64,000 bases of DNA from Nitrospira sp. (GTDB lineage: Bacteria > Nitrospirota > Nitrospiria > Nitrospirales > UBA8639): contig CP058931.1 in NCBI GenBank assembly GCA_024760505.1, positions 2,242,001-2,306,000 of the forward strand, read 5' to 3'. How positions within the stretch are numbered: position 1 is the first letter of the stretch; every line of letters starts with the position of its first letter. This document shows positions 8,393 through 16,647 of this stretch, in pieces. The notes under the pieces are model-generated. The model saw nothing but the letters and a program-made list of their open reading frames with translations, searched no databases and had not been told where the DNA came from. The position numbers and the translations under genes were made by a program.

Positions 8393-8626
8393 ATGGGCAC
8401 AAGTTCTAAACGGTCGACAGTCTACTTTGATGAGAATCTCCATGCGGCACTAAGACTTAAGGCTGCGCATACTCACCGATCCGTATCTGACATCGTCAAT
8501 GATGCTGTGCGAGCAGCTCTCGCGGAGGACCAGGAAGATCTGGCTGCCTTCCAGCAACGGGCTGGCGAGCCTACTCTCAGTTATGAAGAACTTCTGAATG
8601 ATCTCAAGGCCCATGGCCAGTTATAG
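8393..8626 (+). CDS. CopG/RHH-type antitoxin
   Basis: A 77-residue ribbon-helix-helix protein: beta strand with KRSTVYFDENLH, then helices LRLKAAHTHRSVSDIVNDAV. The C-terminal 30 residues (EELLNDLKAHGQL) would wrap the toxin. It should neutralise the RelE/ParE-type protein encoded next and repress the operon through the palindrome at 8331-8360, about 30 bp upstream of the ATG. GAGGTGAAATTCC precedes the start. Its stop overlaps the toxin gene by 14 bp, implying coupled translation. Confidence 0.85.
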   Translation: MGTSSKRSTVYFDENLHAALRLKAAHTHRSVSDIVNDAVRAALAEDQEDLAAFQQRAGEPTLSYEELLNDLKAHGQL

Positions 8627-8876
8627 GCTGACATTCAAAAAGTCGGTCACCAAAGATTTTCGTTCCATCCCTAACAACGATGTTTCTCGCATTCTCAAGC
8701 GTATTGAAGGTTTAGCGGATGACCCACGTCCGGTCGGTAGTGAGAAATTGTCGGGACAGGAAAGATTTCGAGTTCGCCAAGGAGTGGATCGAATTATTTA
8801 TGAGATCCGGGACGAGGAGCTCGTGGTTATCGTGATCAAAGTGGGGCATAGACGAGAGGTGTATCAGGACAAGTGA
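8613..8876 (+). CDS. RelE/ParE-type toxin
   Basis: 87 residues from the ATG at 8613 (MASYRLTFKKSV), which lies inside the antitoxin gene; an alternative start five codons earlier is less likely. The fold signature is clear: beta-strand start, helix with DFRSIPNNDVSRILKRI, GSEKLSGQERFRVRQG, RIIYEIRDEELVVIVIKVGHR and a final REVY. This suits RelE-type ribosome-dependent mRNA interferases, or ParE; the two cannot be separated reliably here. The pair lies between the hydB remnant and intact hydB. Confidence 0.85.
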   Translation: MASYRLTFKKSVTKDFRSIPNNDVSRILKRIEGLADDPRPVGSEKLSGQERFRVRQGVDRIIYEIRDEELVVIVIKVGHRREVYQDK

Positions 8877-8954
8877 ATTTTGTTCGGTCTGGAATCAATC
8901 GGAAAGCGCAATCGGCTAACGTCAATCTCGTTTGTTTGGCCAGTGCGCAACTGG

Positions 8955-10076
8955 TTACGAGGGTGGCTGGCAGAGGGCGTGGACTTCCTCGGTGAGGTCA
9001 ATGCCCACCGGACACCAGGTGATACAGCGTCCGCACCCCACGCATCCCGACATGCCGAATTGGTCGATCCATGACCCTAATTTGTGAGTGAGCCACATGC
9101 GATAGCGGTCTTTGGTGGTGGGCCGGAAATTTTTCCCGTGGATGTAGCCGTGATCGGACGTGAAACATGAATCCCAAACTCGAGCATGTTCCGATTGTTG
9201 GTGGTCCAGAGTTGGAGTTTCTTCCACCCCATGACAAAAGCAGGTGGGGCAGACCATCGTACAGTTAGTGCAGGCCAGGCATCGTGCGGCGACCTCGTCC
9301 CATCTGGGGTGATCGTGAGCTTCATATAAGCCATGGGGTAATGAAGCATGTGGAAGGGTCCTCGTCTGGCTGGCCGCGCAGGCGGCTATCCGTTCATCGT
9401 CCTCCTGAATCCGGGCTTCAGACGCCACACCGCACGCAAGGTGTTCCAATACTTCCAGTCCTGTGGGGCTTCCGGCTTGAATCAGAAAGTCTTCATCGGC
9501 TTCGGTCAGGCTGAGATCGTACCCTTCTTGGGCTTTTGGACCGGTCCCCATTGATGCGCAAAAGCACGTCTCCAGCGCCCTCGTGCAGTTGACGGCGATG
9601 AGGAGAAGATTGGCCCGTCGCTGTTGGTAGTAGGGATCAGGATAGGAACCATTCAGGAAAATCTGATCTTGAATGCCGAGTCCTGCAAGGTCGCAGGCTC
9701 GTACTCCCAGGACGGCGGTTCGTGGTATCTCAGGAACGGTCTCTTTGGCAGAAAATGTTTTTCCGTTGCGGTCCAGGACTAACAGGGTTTCTCGTGGAGT
9801 AAACACCAGCGGCTTGAGAGATTGTGGGCCGTGAACGATATTGAAATACCGGGGGTTGGAGTCTGGTTCCAGTCGATAGCTTCCTGGACGTTGCTGATCT
9901 TTCCACCCGATCGGGAGGTCTTCTTCCCGGGTAATGTCGCCCCATTGAATCGCGCCGTTGGAGAGGACCGGCCCAAGGATCCGATAGCCAAGGTTCTGGA
10001 GAATGCGAATCAGATGAGAAAAATCCTGGCGGTATAAGTGTCCTGGCGGAGAAGGTTCAAAAGAATGGGGTGCCAT
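8955..10076 (-). CDS. hydB: Group 3b hydrogenase beta subunit (iron-sulfur)
   Basis: A 373-residue sulfhydrogenase beta/anaerobic sulfite reductase A-like protein. Two ferredoxin-type cluster motifs lie near the C-terminus: CLACTNCTMVCPTC (about 265-280) and CVGCGRCITWCP (about 345-356). Two extra Cys occur in ETCFCASMG. With HydG it forms the NAD(P)-linked diaphorase module and passes electrons to HydD. An unknown gene ends 14 bp upstream, and that gene follows a usp gene by about 17 bp, so hydB is co-transcribed with stress genes. Its usual partner hydG is 7.8 kb downstream, behind the island. Confidence 0.92.
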   Translation of the reverse strand: MAPHSFEPSPPGHLYRQDFSHLIRILQNLGYRILGPVLSNGAIQWGDITREEDLPIGWKDQQRPGSYRLEPDSNPRYFNIVHGPQSLKPLVFTPRETLLVLDRNGKTFSAKETVPEIPRTAVLGVRACDLAGLGIQDQIFLNGSYPDPYYQQRRANLLLIAVNCTRALETCFCASMGTGPKAQEGYDLSLTEADEDFLIQAGSPTGLEVLEHLACGVASEARIQEDDERIAACAASQTRTLPHASLPHGLYEAHDHPRWDEVAARCLACTNCTMVCPTCFCHGVEETPTLDHQQSEHARVWDSCFTSDHGYIHGKNFRPTTKDRYRMWLTHKLGSWIDQFGMSGCVGCGRCITWCPVGIDLTEEVHALCQPPS

Positions 10077-10090
10077 GATTGCCTTATAAC

Positions 10091-11458
10091 TTACAGCCCG
10101 ATGTGACCCCGGAGAATGTTGTAATTGTACGCGGATTGGCCTGTGCGTCGCAGACCCAGATCATGTTGTTCCATTTGGTCAATGATGGCTGCAACCTCCT
10201 TTGTGTCCTGTTGCGCAGAGCAGAAATGGCGAGGGCTTTGTCCTTTCAGAAGGGGCGAGGGCCTTTCTGCCCATTCCAAATAGACGTTCTCAAGCCACGA
10301 CGCGAGGATCTGTTGCTCTTCTTCTTTGGGGACGATGGTGGGGGGAGCGATGTAGCTGTCTGATAAGAGATCCACTTCAGGAGTCCGATGTTGAGGGGGA
10401 GCGGTGGTTTCCCCCTGGAAGTGCAGTAAGAAGCCAAAGGCGGCCGCCAGTTCGTGCTTGACGGTATCCAGCCGGTCTGCAGAATCGGTTTCGACAAATA
10501 ATTGTGTGGGTGTCAAGGTGAGACGGGCGACGGGGCATGCTCTGGCATCGGATGGGTCCTGTGGTGGGAGCCATACCCACGTTAAGGTATCGGTTTGTGA
10601 AGCCGTTGACGCGGGCTTGCCGGCCTTTTTTTGCAAGGGAGTGAATTGATCAAGCTCACGAAGCCCGTCAGCCATTGCGCGGAAGTCATGGTGTTCATAC
10701 AGGGCGATGGCATAGAGAAAAATTTCCCCTTGGGTATTCTGATAGTCAATTTGTGAGTCGACGACCGTCCAGGCTCCTCGTCGCACCTTGGCGACACTCC
10801 ACATGATCATATACCCGAAGCTTTTGGCGAATTCTGCCCATTCTGCAAGGGCAAAATTGCCCGTGCCAATCTCGATGTCCCGTCGCATCTCATTGGTCAA
10901 TTCAAAGACCGCTTTCCCCATGCTGGAGGAAAGGATGAGTGGGGGACCAGGTAGGCGTATGTCGGCCAAACCGCGAAGGAGCCGGGTGAGCAGGACCTGT
11001 CCAACTTTGTAGGGAACCGGGCTCATGTGAGGGACAACGTCAAATATCTGGTTGTCTCCCAACGATTGCAGACGGGTTTGAGTAGCCTGATTCCCCTGAT
11101 CCAGCCCTTGGACCTCGAGCAGATCCATATAGGAATGTCGCAAGGAATCCAGCCAGACTCGTTCCTCTTGCGGGACATGTTCCGTTACCAGGTCTCGCAC
11201 TTGCTCGATGAGAGAAGCATGGCCGTCAGTCGGCAAATAATCGGCATAGACGAACCACCTGGCCAGGTCCTCTTCTTCCGGCAAGGGAACCAAGGGCGGA
11301 ACCATGAGTGGATGGAAGTAGGGCTGAAGGGCGTGGCTTAGGGCCAGTTGTCGTTGTATCTGAAAGTCCGGTTGGAGCGATTGATGCTCCAATCGGGTTA
11401 ACAGACTTCGAAGGCCTTCTTCCGATCCGGCTACAGGGTGAGAGTGATTGTCTGCCAT
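10091..11458 (-). CDS. Unknown soluble protein of the hydrogenase-stress operon
   Basis: 455 residues from the ATG at 11458; a GTG two codons upstream is also possible, and no clear ribosome site favours either. No signal peptide, membrane helix or cysteine cluster is visible. It is rich in Leu, Gln and Pro (LVPLPEEEDLARWFVYADYL, PLMVPPLVPLPEE). I do not recognise the family. Its place, 17 bp after a two-domain Usp gene and 14 bp before hydB, suggests a role in assembling or regulating the hydrogenase, but that is inference from position only. Confidence 0.65.
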   Translation of the reverse strand: MADNHSHPVAGSEEGLRSLLTRLEHQSLQPDFQIQRQLALSHALQPYFHPLMVPPLVPLPEEEDLARWFVYADYLPTDGHASLIEQVRDLVTEHVPQEERVWLDSLRHSYMDLLEVQGLDQGNQATQTRLQSLGDNQIFDVVPHMSPVPYKVGQVLLTRLLRGLADIRLPGPPLILSSSMGKAVFELTNEMRRDIEIGTGNFALAEWAEFAKSFGYMIMWSVAKVRRGAWTVVDSQIDYQNTQGEIFLYAIALYEHHDFRAMADGLRELDQFTPLQKKAGKPASTASQTDTLTWVWLPPQDPSDARACPVARLTLTPTQLFVETDSADRLDTVKHELAAAFGFLLHFQGETTAPPQHRTPEVDLLSDSYIAPPTIVPKEEEQQILASWLENVYLEWAERPSPLLKGQSPRHFCSAQQDTKEVAAIIDQMEQHDLGLRRTGQSAYNYNILRGHIGL

Positions 11459-11475
11459 TGTCACATGTTCAGAGT

Positions 11476-12438
11476 TTATGCTGGAGAGGATGTGGACTTG
11501 TCATTGGCGAGCGATGGATGATGTCCTCCTTCGAATTTCGGACTTTTAATCGTGAGAACGGGATAGGGACTTTGTTCGAGTAACTTATAGGCGGTGCTTC
11601 CCAGGATCATCCGGGTCAGTCCTTTTCGGCCATGGCTCCCCATGATAATAAGATCGGCTTGCTGAATGGCACTGGTTTCCAGGATGCCATCCACGGTTGG
11701 TTTATCGAGTAACTCATATTGGGCGGATAGACCCTGTTCGGCCAGGACAGCGGTGAGGTCAGCCAATCGCTTTTCGACTTTATCCCGGTTGGTTTTTTCT
11801 TGGAGCGGATGAGTCAGGGTGAAGTCCAAACTATAGGACAACGGTTCAATAGCGTGGACCAGGGTCAGAGGCACATCAAACCATTTGGCGATTTGGACCG
11901 CGTATTCATAGGCATCCATGGAGCAATCGGAGAATTCTAAAGGCAGAACGATCTGGCGCGGGAGGATTTGCAAGGCATGCATCGCGGAGATATCCTCTGA
12001 TTCCCGGTGAGGAATGGACAGAACCGGACAGGGGGCTCGTTGAATCACCCGTTCCGCGACGCTCCCGAATAAGACTCGATTGAATCCCGTCCACCCGTGG
12101 GTTCCCATCATAATTAAATCGCATTTTTTTTCCCGTGCGACCTCGCAAATGCATTCAGAGGGGAGGCCTGCCAGCAGTTCCATGGACGCGCTCGGGACTT
12201 GCTGCCGGGCTTCAGCCACGAGTGTGTCCAACTCTTCCCGCGCCACCTTGCGTTGTTCATCCAGAAATTGTTGGGCGACTCCGGCGTCGATATCCAGCCC
12301 CGGTTGAAGGGAATGGACATGAAGAATGGTCAGTTGCGCTTCAAAGACTTTTGCCCATTCCACCGCATATCGAAAGGCAGGAGTGGAGCTTGGTGAAAAA
12401 TCAGTGGGAAGCAGGATATGGGTGACGATCTTGACCAT
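11476..12438 (-). CDS. Two-domain universal stress protein
   Basis: 320 residues made of two UspA domains. Each ends with the ATP-binding pattern G-x2-G-x9-G-(S/T): GTHGWTGFNRVLFGSVAE and GSHGRKGLTRMILGSTAY. Both halves begin with the usual first strand (HILLPTDFS, QIVLPLEFS). Such ATP-binding tandem Usps support survival under hypoxia, starvation or redox stress. The gene lies in the run hsp20 - cupredoxin - usp - unknown - hydB and has no sigma-54 site of its own, so transcription probably comes from upstream. Confidence 0.92.
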   Translation of the reverse strand: MVKIVTHILLPTDFSPSSTPAFRYAVEWAKVFEAQLTILHVHSLQPGLDIDAGVAQQFLDEQRKVAREELDTLVAEARQQVPSASMELLAGLPSECICEVAREKKCDLIMMGTHGWTGFNRVLFGSVAERVIQRAPCPVLSIPHRESEDISAMHALQILPRQIVLPLEFSDCSMDAYEYAVQIAKWFDVPLTLVHAIEPLSYSLDFTLTHPLQEKTNRDKVEKRLADLTAVLAEQGLSAQYELLDKPTVDGILETSAIQQADLIIMGSHGRKGLTRMILGSTAYKLLEQSPYPVLTIKSPKFEGGHHPSLANDKSTSSPA

Positions 12439-12544
12439 AACTGGATTCGCCTTTCGCTTGAGAGTGAAAGCCAGAGAGCATTGTCAGAAATTCTAATTGC
12501 TCGGGCACCCGACCACAACCCGTAGGGAATTCAGAGGCTGCCGG

Positions 12545-12970
12545 TTACACGGCGTCCACGGTCAGGAGGAGAATTTCCCCTTTCATCTCCTTATGGATCG
12601 AACATTGAAATTGGAATCGCCCGGAGTGGTTAAGCATCAAACGGATTGATGCTTCCTGCCCGGGCTCAAGAAGGACGCCTTCCACGCCTTTCCCATAGGT
12701 TACCACGCCGTTGCTATCGACATGGGTCAGAGTATTTAAGAACATGTCGGATCCAAAATCATGGCGTACCGTATCTTTGTTTGTGATGTAGATAATGGTC
12801 TCTGTGTCCAGTTGAAGAGGCATTTGGGTGGTTTGAAACGTGTATCCCTCAATGGTCACGATCACTTCTTGTACGGGTTGCGCGCTGGGCGAGGACATAC
12901 CTCCTAGGAGAAAGAATCCAATAGACAGAATCCAAACCCTGCGAAATAGGCATTTTCGAAGGCTGTGCAT
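12545..12970 (-). CDS. Exported cupredoxin-like protein
   Basis: 141 residues. A basic start and hydrophobic stretch (LFRRVWILSIGFFLLGGM) form a signal peptide, with likely cleavage near SSPSAQP. The mature part is a cupredoxin-type beta sandwich. A His in TVRHDF and Cys, His and Met in FQCSIHKEM are spaced as type I copper ligands, so a periplasmic blue-copper electron carrier or copper-binding protein is likely. Partner unknown. It stands between hsp20 and a usp gene on the same strand, with gaps of 120 and 106 bp. Confidence 0.75.
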   Translation of the reverse strand: MHSLRKCLFRRVWILSIGFFLLGGMSSPSAQPVQEVIVTIEGYTFQTTQMPLQLDTETIIYITNKDTVRHDFGSDMFLNTLTHVDSNGVVTYGKGVEGVLLEPGQEASIRLMLNHSGRFQFQCSIHKEMKGEILLLTVDAV

Positions 12971-13090
12971 GTGTGGATTATCTCCCTTGCCTTGAAGTGA
13001 CTTGTCTCACTCGACTTGCTGTTGCTGATCGTCTTGTCATTGGAAGGTACCCGGGTTCCCCTTTCAAATCAGAAGGGGGAACCCGCTTAC

Positions 13091-13546
13091 TCATGAAACT
13101 TTTACAGCAATACTTTTCGGTTTTGCCCGATCGCTTTTCGGTAAATGGACGTGCAACACCCCTTCCTTAAATTCCGCCGAGACTTTCTCGGGATCGGCAT
13201 CTTCGGGTATGGTGAAACTCCGTGAAAAACTCCCATAGGCTCGCTCGATCCGGTGGTACTTTTTGTCCTTCTCTTCCTTCTCATACTTTCGTTCACCGGA
13301 AATGACTAACACATCGTTTTGTACACTGATTTTAATTTCATCCTTTTTGACCTCGGGAAGCTCGGCCTTGACCAAATATTCTTTGGGGTCTTCTGTAATA
13401 TCTACCAGGGGAGCCCATTCGGCAACGCTCAACGCTTCTTGACGTTCCCCTTCTTTTCTGACCGGTGCCCTTCCAAACAAGGTTGAAAGCCGACCCTGTA
13501 ACTCATCCAATTCTCGAAACGGATCCCAACGTGTGATGGCGCTCAT
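13091..13546 (-). CDS. Small heat-shock protein, Hsp20 family
   Basis: A 151-residue alpha-crystallin-domain chaperone. The N-terminal arm contains WDPFRELDELQGRLS, the crystallin domain spans about 45-140 with the A-x-x-P/E-V segments (VKAELPEVKKDEIKIS), and the C-terminal part has GVLHVHLPK. It holds unfolding proteins in an ATP-independent way. AAAGGAGG precedes the ATG. An exact sigma-54 promoter element lies 61 bp upstream, so expression probably depends on sigma-54 and an NtrC-type activator rather than sigma-32. It is probably the first gene of the run leading to hydB. Confidence 0.95.
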   Translation of the reverse strand: MSAITRWDPFRELDELQGRLSTLFGRAPVRKEGERQEALSVAEWAPLVDITEDPKEYLVKAELPEVKKDEIKISVQNDVLVISGERKYEKEEKDKKYHRIERAYGSFSRSFTIPEDADPEKVSAEFKEGVLHVHLPKSDRAKPKSIAVKVS

Positions 13547-13606
13547 CGCATATCCTCCTTTTTACACTAGAAAGAAAATATTGATCGTTCCTAAATCTGA
13601 TATAAA

Positions 13607-13621
13607 GCAATGGATATGCCA
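13607..13621 (-). promoter_or_regulatory. Sigma-54 (-24/-12) promoter of hsp20
   Basis: On the minus strand the sequence is TGGCATATCCATTGC, an exact match to TGGCAY-N5-TTGC. It ends 61 bp upstream of the hsp20 ATG, leaving room for a short 5' leader. The same element in the same position occurs before two usp genes. Confidence 0.85.
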
Positions 13622-13781
13622 ACGGTTTAGAAGGAAAGGCGACTGAGATTTAAGGAAAAAGCTTTGGGAAAAACTCGTTGCTCTCCATCCTTCGTGGCAA
13701 AGCGCCTCATTCAGAGCGACCAGGTCTGTAGCAGATGTCATCAACAGGAAAAAGGAATCCGGTCCTCCTGCTCCTGAAAGC

Positions 13782-14645
13782 TTACCGGACAATCAATACC
13801 GGGCATGGGGTCTGGTGTAATACGGAATGCGAAACGCTCCCCATCAAAAACCGGGAGAACCCTCCCCGGCCATGCATCCCCATTATGATCAGGTCGGATT
13901 GGGAGGCGTGGCGTTGTTCGAGGATGGCATAGGCGGGATCGCCAATTCCGACATGCGCTTGACAGGCGAAGTTCATCCGGGTGAGCCGGTCAGTGACGGC
14001 TTTCATGCGTTCCTGGGCCTCTTCTATGGCTTGAGCTTCCAGTCGGTCCGATTGTCCTACTGTGGTGGGCCATGACAGTTGGGGTTGTGGCCAGACGGCA
14101 AACACCTCGACCTCAACCGGTTGTCGAAAAGGTTGGAGAGCTAAAAACTGTAACGCCGTCTCTGCGTCTTCTTGACCCTCAATGGGGAGAAGAATCTTTT
14201 TTAACTGAGTCATGGGGGTTTTGACGATCATGGTTGAACACGGCGCATGCATCAGGACCCGATGAGACACGCTCCCGAGAATCAGTTCTTTGACTGGGCC
14301 AAGACCCCTGGCTCCCAACACGATCAGGTTGGATTGTGCGGATCGTGCCGTTTCCACAATCACGTCGACCGGATGTCCAATTTGATGGACCCGCTGCACA
14401 TGGGCGAAATCGGCAGGCAGGTGTTTCTGCGCCTCATCGAGAATTCCCTCCCCTTCTTTTCTCAATTGGTCTTTGATTTCTTCCTGGGCCTCGGTTCGGA
14501 GATCCGGCGTGATCATCGGGTAGTTGAAATCGGGAAGGTGGAGAGCATGAACCAGCGTCAATTCTTCAGGCGGCGTAAAATGTGCAAGAGTCTGAACAGA
14601 AGAGGTGGAACAGGATGAACCATCAACTGGAACCACAATTCTCAT
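13782..14645 (-). CDS. Two-domain universal stress protein
   Basis: 287 residues with two UspA domains. The ATP-binding patterns are GARGLGPVKELILGSVSH and GMHGRGGFSRFLMGSVSH, both complete. The first strand MRIVVPVDGS and the second-domain start KKILLPIEGQ are typical. It is most like the Usp at 39491 in overall layout. An exact sigma-54 element lies 53 bp upstream. The gene is divergent from the NtrC-type regulator at 15119, which suggests direct control by that regulator. Confidence 0.93.
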   Translation of the reverse strand: MRIVVPVDGSSCSTSSVQTLAHFTPPEELTLVHALHLPDFNYPMITPDLRTEAQEEIKDQLRKEGEGILDEAQKHLPADFAHVQRVHQIGHPVDVIVETARSAQSNLIVLGARGLGPVKELILGSVSHRVLMHAPCSTMIVKTPMTQLKKILLPIEGQEDAETALQFLALQPFRQPVEVEVFAVWPQPQLSWPTTVGQSDRLEAQAIEEAQERMKAVTDRLTRMNFACQAHVGIGDPAYAILEQRHASQSDLIIMGMHGRGGFSRFLMGSVSHSVLHQTPCPVLIVR

Positions 14646-15118
14646 GGGATCTCCCTTTTCAATGTTGTTCTCCTTGCCCTACCATAGTTGAAAGACAGCA
14701 AGAGGAATGCCACCGTGATACCACCTAATCTTCATGGAGGTGTGCGTTTCCGTTATTTTCTTGGTTGCAGCCTGATAAGGAGAGAAGGGAATCGGGGTGA
14801 CGAGCAACCACAGGAATGGGCTCTCCCTTCTGACAAAGTTTTCCCAGGGTAGCATGGAGTGGGGCACCTCCGATTGACTAATGTGGCAACCTAGCATGGC
14901 TTGAGTTGGACCAGGTGACGCAAATTGCTACAGTAGGGATATTTCTGATTGGTGAAAAAGGCTACAGATGTTGAATGTTTATGGTCGCCTCTCGTCGATA
15001 ATCCGGGAGGGGATGGGGGAGCCACTGAAGGGAAATGTATCTTAACCAGGGTGGGCTGAGGCTGGTATTTTTGATAAATCGTGGTCTCAGGTTACTGCGT
15101 TAAAGAAGGAATATGGCA
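14646..15118. other. Divergent control region between usp and the NtrC-type regulator
   Basis: A 473-bp region without a gene. It contains the sigma-54 element at 14698-14712 for the minus-strand usp. The remaining 400 bp is the natural place for enhancer sites of an NtrC-type activator, but I could not define a repeated palindrome by eye. A GG-N10-GC pattern near 14905 on the plus strand lacks a proper TTGC and was not called. Confidence 0.5.
14698..14712 (-). promoter_or_regulatory. Sigma-54 (-24/-12) promoter of usp
   Basis: On the minus strand the sequence is TGGCATTCCTCTTGC, an exact TGGCAY-N5-TTGC match ending 53 bp upstream of the usp ATG at 14645. Confidence 0.85.
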
Positions 15119-16486
15119 ATGTTCAACGATTCTCCAGCTGTCTTAGTCGTCGATGATGAACCCGAAATGCGGCAATTACTGCGGGATATTCTCGAGGAAG
15201 AGCACTATCGAGTTATGGTGGCTTCAGATGGTCACGACGCACTTAATCGGATGGAAACGGAGAAGTTCCCCGTGGTCGTCACGGATTTACGGATGAAAGG
15301 CATGGACGGGCTGGGGTTGTTGGATCATGTCCTTCGAAAGCATCCGGAGTCTAATCTCATCATGATGACGGCATTTGGCACCGTTGAGTCGGCCGTTGAT
15401 GCGATGAAGCAAGGTGCGTTCGACTATCTCACAAAACCCATCAAGAGCAATGAATTATCGGTGACGGTGGCGAAAGCCATGCGAGAGGCGCTTCTTCGCC
15501 AGGAGGTCAAGCAATTACGGCAACAGGTCAGCCGGGAGTTTTCCTTTGACCAGATTCTCGGGAAAAGTAAACCGATGAAAGAAATTTTTGATCTGATCCG
15601 GCGAGTGGCCGATTCACAGACGAATATTTTAATCACGGGAGAAAGTGGGACGGGAAAAGAGCTTGTGGCTAAAGCCATTCATTTTAATAGCCAACGTAAA
15701 GCCGCGCCTTTTGTTCCGGTGAACTGTGCGGCAATTCCCGAGCTGTTGTTGGAAAGCGAACTCTTTGGCCATGTGCGCGGCGCCTTTACGGATGCAAAGT
15801 CGGATAAACCCGGTTTGTTTGAAGAGGCTCACAATGGCACATTGTTTTTGGATGAAATCAGTGAAATGCCCATGATGCTTCAAGCGAAGTTGCTTCGTGC
15901 CGTGCAGGAGCGGGAAATCCGGCGGGTAGGGGCGACTCGCTCCCTGTCGATCAATGTCCGGTTGGTGGTTGCCACGAACGTGCAACTGGCTGAGGAGGTC
16001 AAGGCCAAGCGGTTTCGGGAGGATTTGTATTATCGTTTGAATGTGATTGAACTGCATTTACCTCCTCTTCGGGATCGCAAAGAGGATCTGCCTATCCTGG
16101 TTCAGGGGTTGCTTCAAAAAAGTGTCACTGCGCAGCAAAAACACATTGAAAGTGTCGAAGAGCCGGCCATGGCCCGGCTCATGGATTATCAGTGGCCGGG
16201 TAATGTGAGAGAGTTAGAAAATATCCTCGAGCGTGCGGCAACCCTGACGCAAGGGAAAAAGATTTGTTTGGATGATCTTCCCTCCAATATTCGGAACCTT
16301 CAAGGAGATGGGCAACTTATCGGGGATGCCGCGGAACGGTTACTTCCTCTTGAGCAATTAGAAAAGTCTTACATCCGGCGAGTGCTGGAAAAAATGGGTG
16401 GGAATAAATATCAAACGGCGCATGTCCTCGGCATTGATCGAAAGACGTTATATCGCAAGCTGGCTGAAATGGAGGAAGTAGTGTGA
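15119..16486 (+). CDS. NtrC-family sigma-54-dependent response regulator
   Basis: 455 residues: receiver domain (about 8-120, acidic pair VVDDEP, phospho-acceptor Asp56 in VVTDLRMKG), AAA+ domain (Walker A GESGTGKE near 174; LFLDEISEM Walker B) and a Fis-type helix-turn-helix at the end (NKYQTAHVLGIDRKTLYRKL). It should turn on sigma-54 promoters after phosphorylation. The sigma-54 contact loop reads GAFTDA (from 221) instead of GAFTGA. The ATG at 15119 stands 8 bp after GAAGGA; an ATG two codons earlier is too close. The partner kinase follows 161 bp downstream. Sigma-54 elements before nearby usp and hsp20 genes are likely targets. Confidence 0.93.
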   Translation: MFNDSPAVLVVDDEPEMRQLLRDILEEEHYRVMVASDGHDALNRMETEKFPVVVTDLRMKGMDGLGLLDHVLRKHPESNLIMMTAFGTVESAVDAMKQGAFDYLTKPIKSNELSVTVAKAMREALLRQEVKQLRQQVSREFSFDQILGKSKPMKEIFDLIRRVADSQTNILITGESGTGKELVAKAIHFNSQRKAAPFVPVNCAAIPELLLESELFGHVRGAFTDAKSDKPGLFEEAHNGTLFLDEISEMPMMLQAKLLRAVQEREIRRVGATRSLSINVRLVVATNVQLAEEVKAKRFREDLYYRLNVIELHLPPLRDRKEDLPILVQGLLQKSVTAQQKHIESVEEPAMARLMDYQWPGNVRELENILERAATLTQGKKICLDDLPSNIRNLQGDGQLIGDAAERLLPLEQLEKSYIRRVLEKMGGNKYQTAHVLGIDRKTLYRKLAEMEEVV

Positions 16487-16647
16487 ACGCCCGAACAGTC
16501 GGATTAATTGAGTTGAATCATGCTACTACCGGAGCTCTCCTTCGGTGTCCGTGTTGAGTCCGGCCCAGGATTCATCATTGGTCGCTGGATCATCAATGCA
16601 TTGAGTCTTAGGTTCCTCTTTGTCCGAATCACCCTCCCGGTCAATCG

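Noticed and set aside
10079..11583. Several plus-strand frames opposite the unknown gene and hydB
   Set aside because: Antisense to genes with clear family features or operon placement; no ribosome sites.
14895..14935. GG-N10-GC pattern as a sigma-54 promoter for the NtrC-type gene
   Set aside because: The -12 half is GACGC rather than TTGC, and the distance to the start is over 180 bp.
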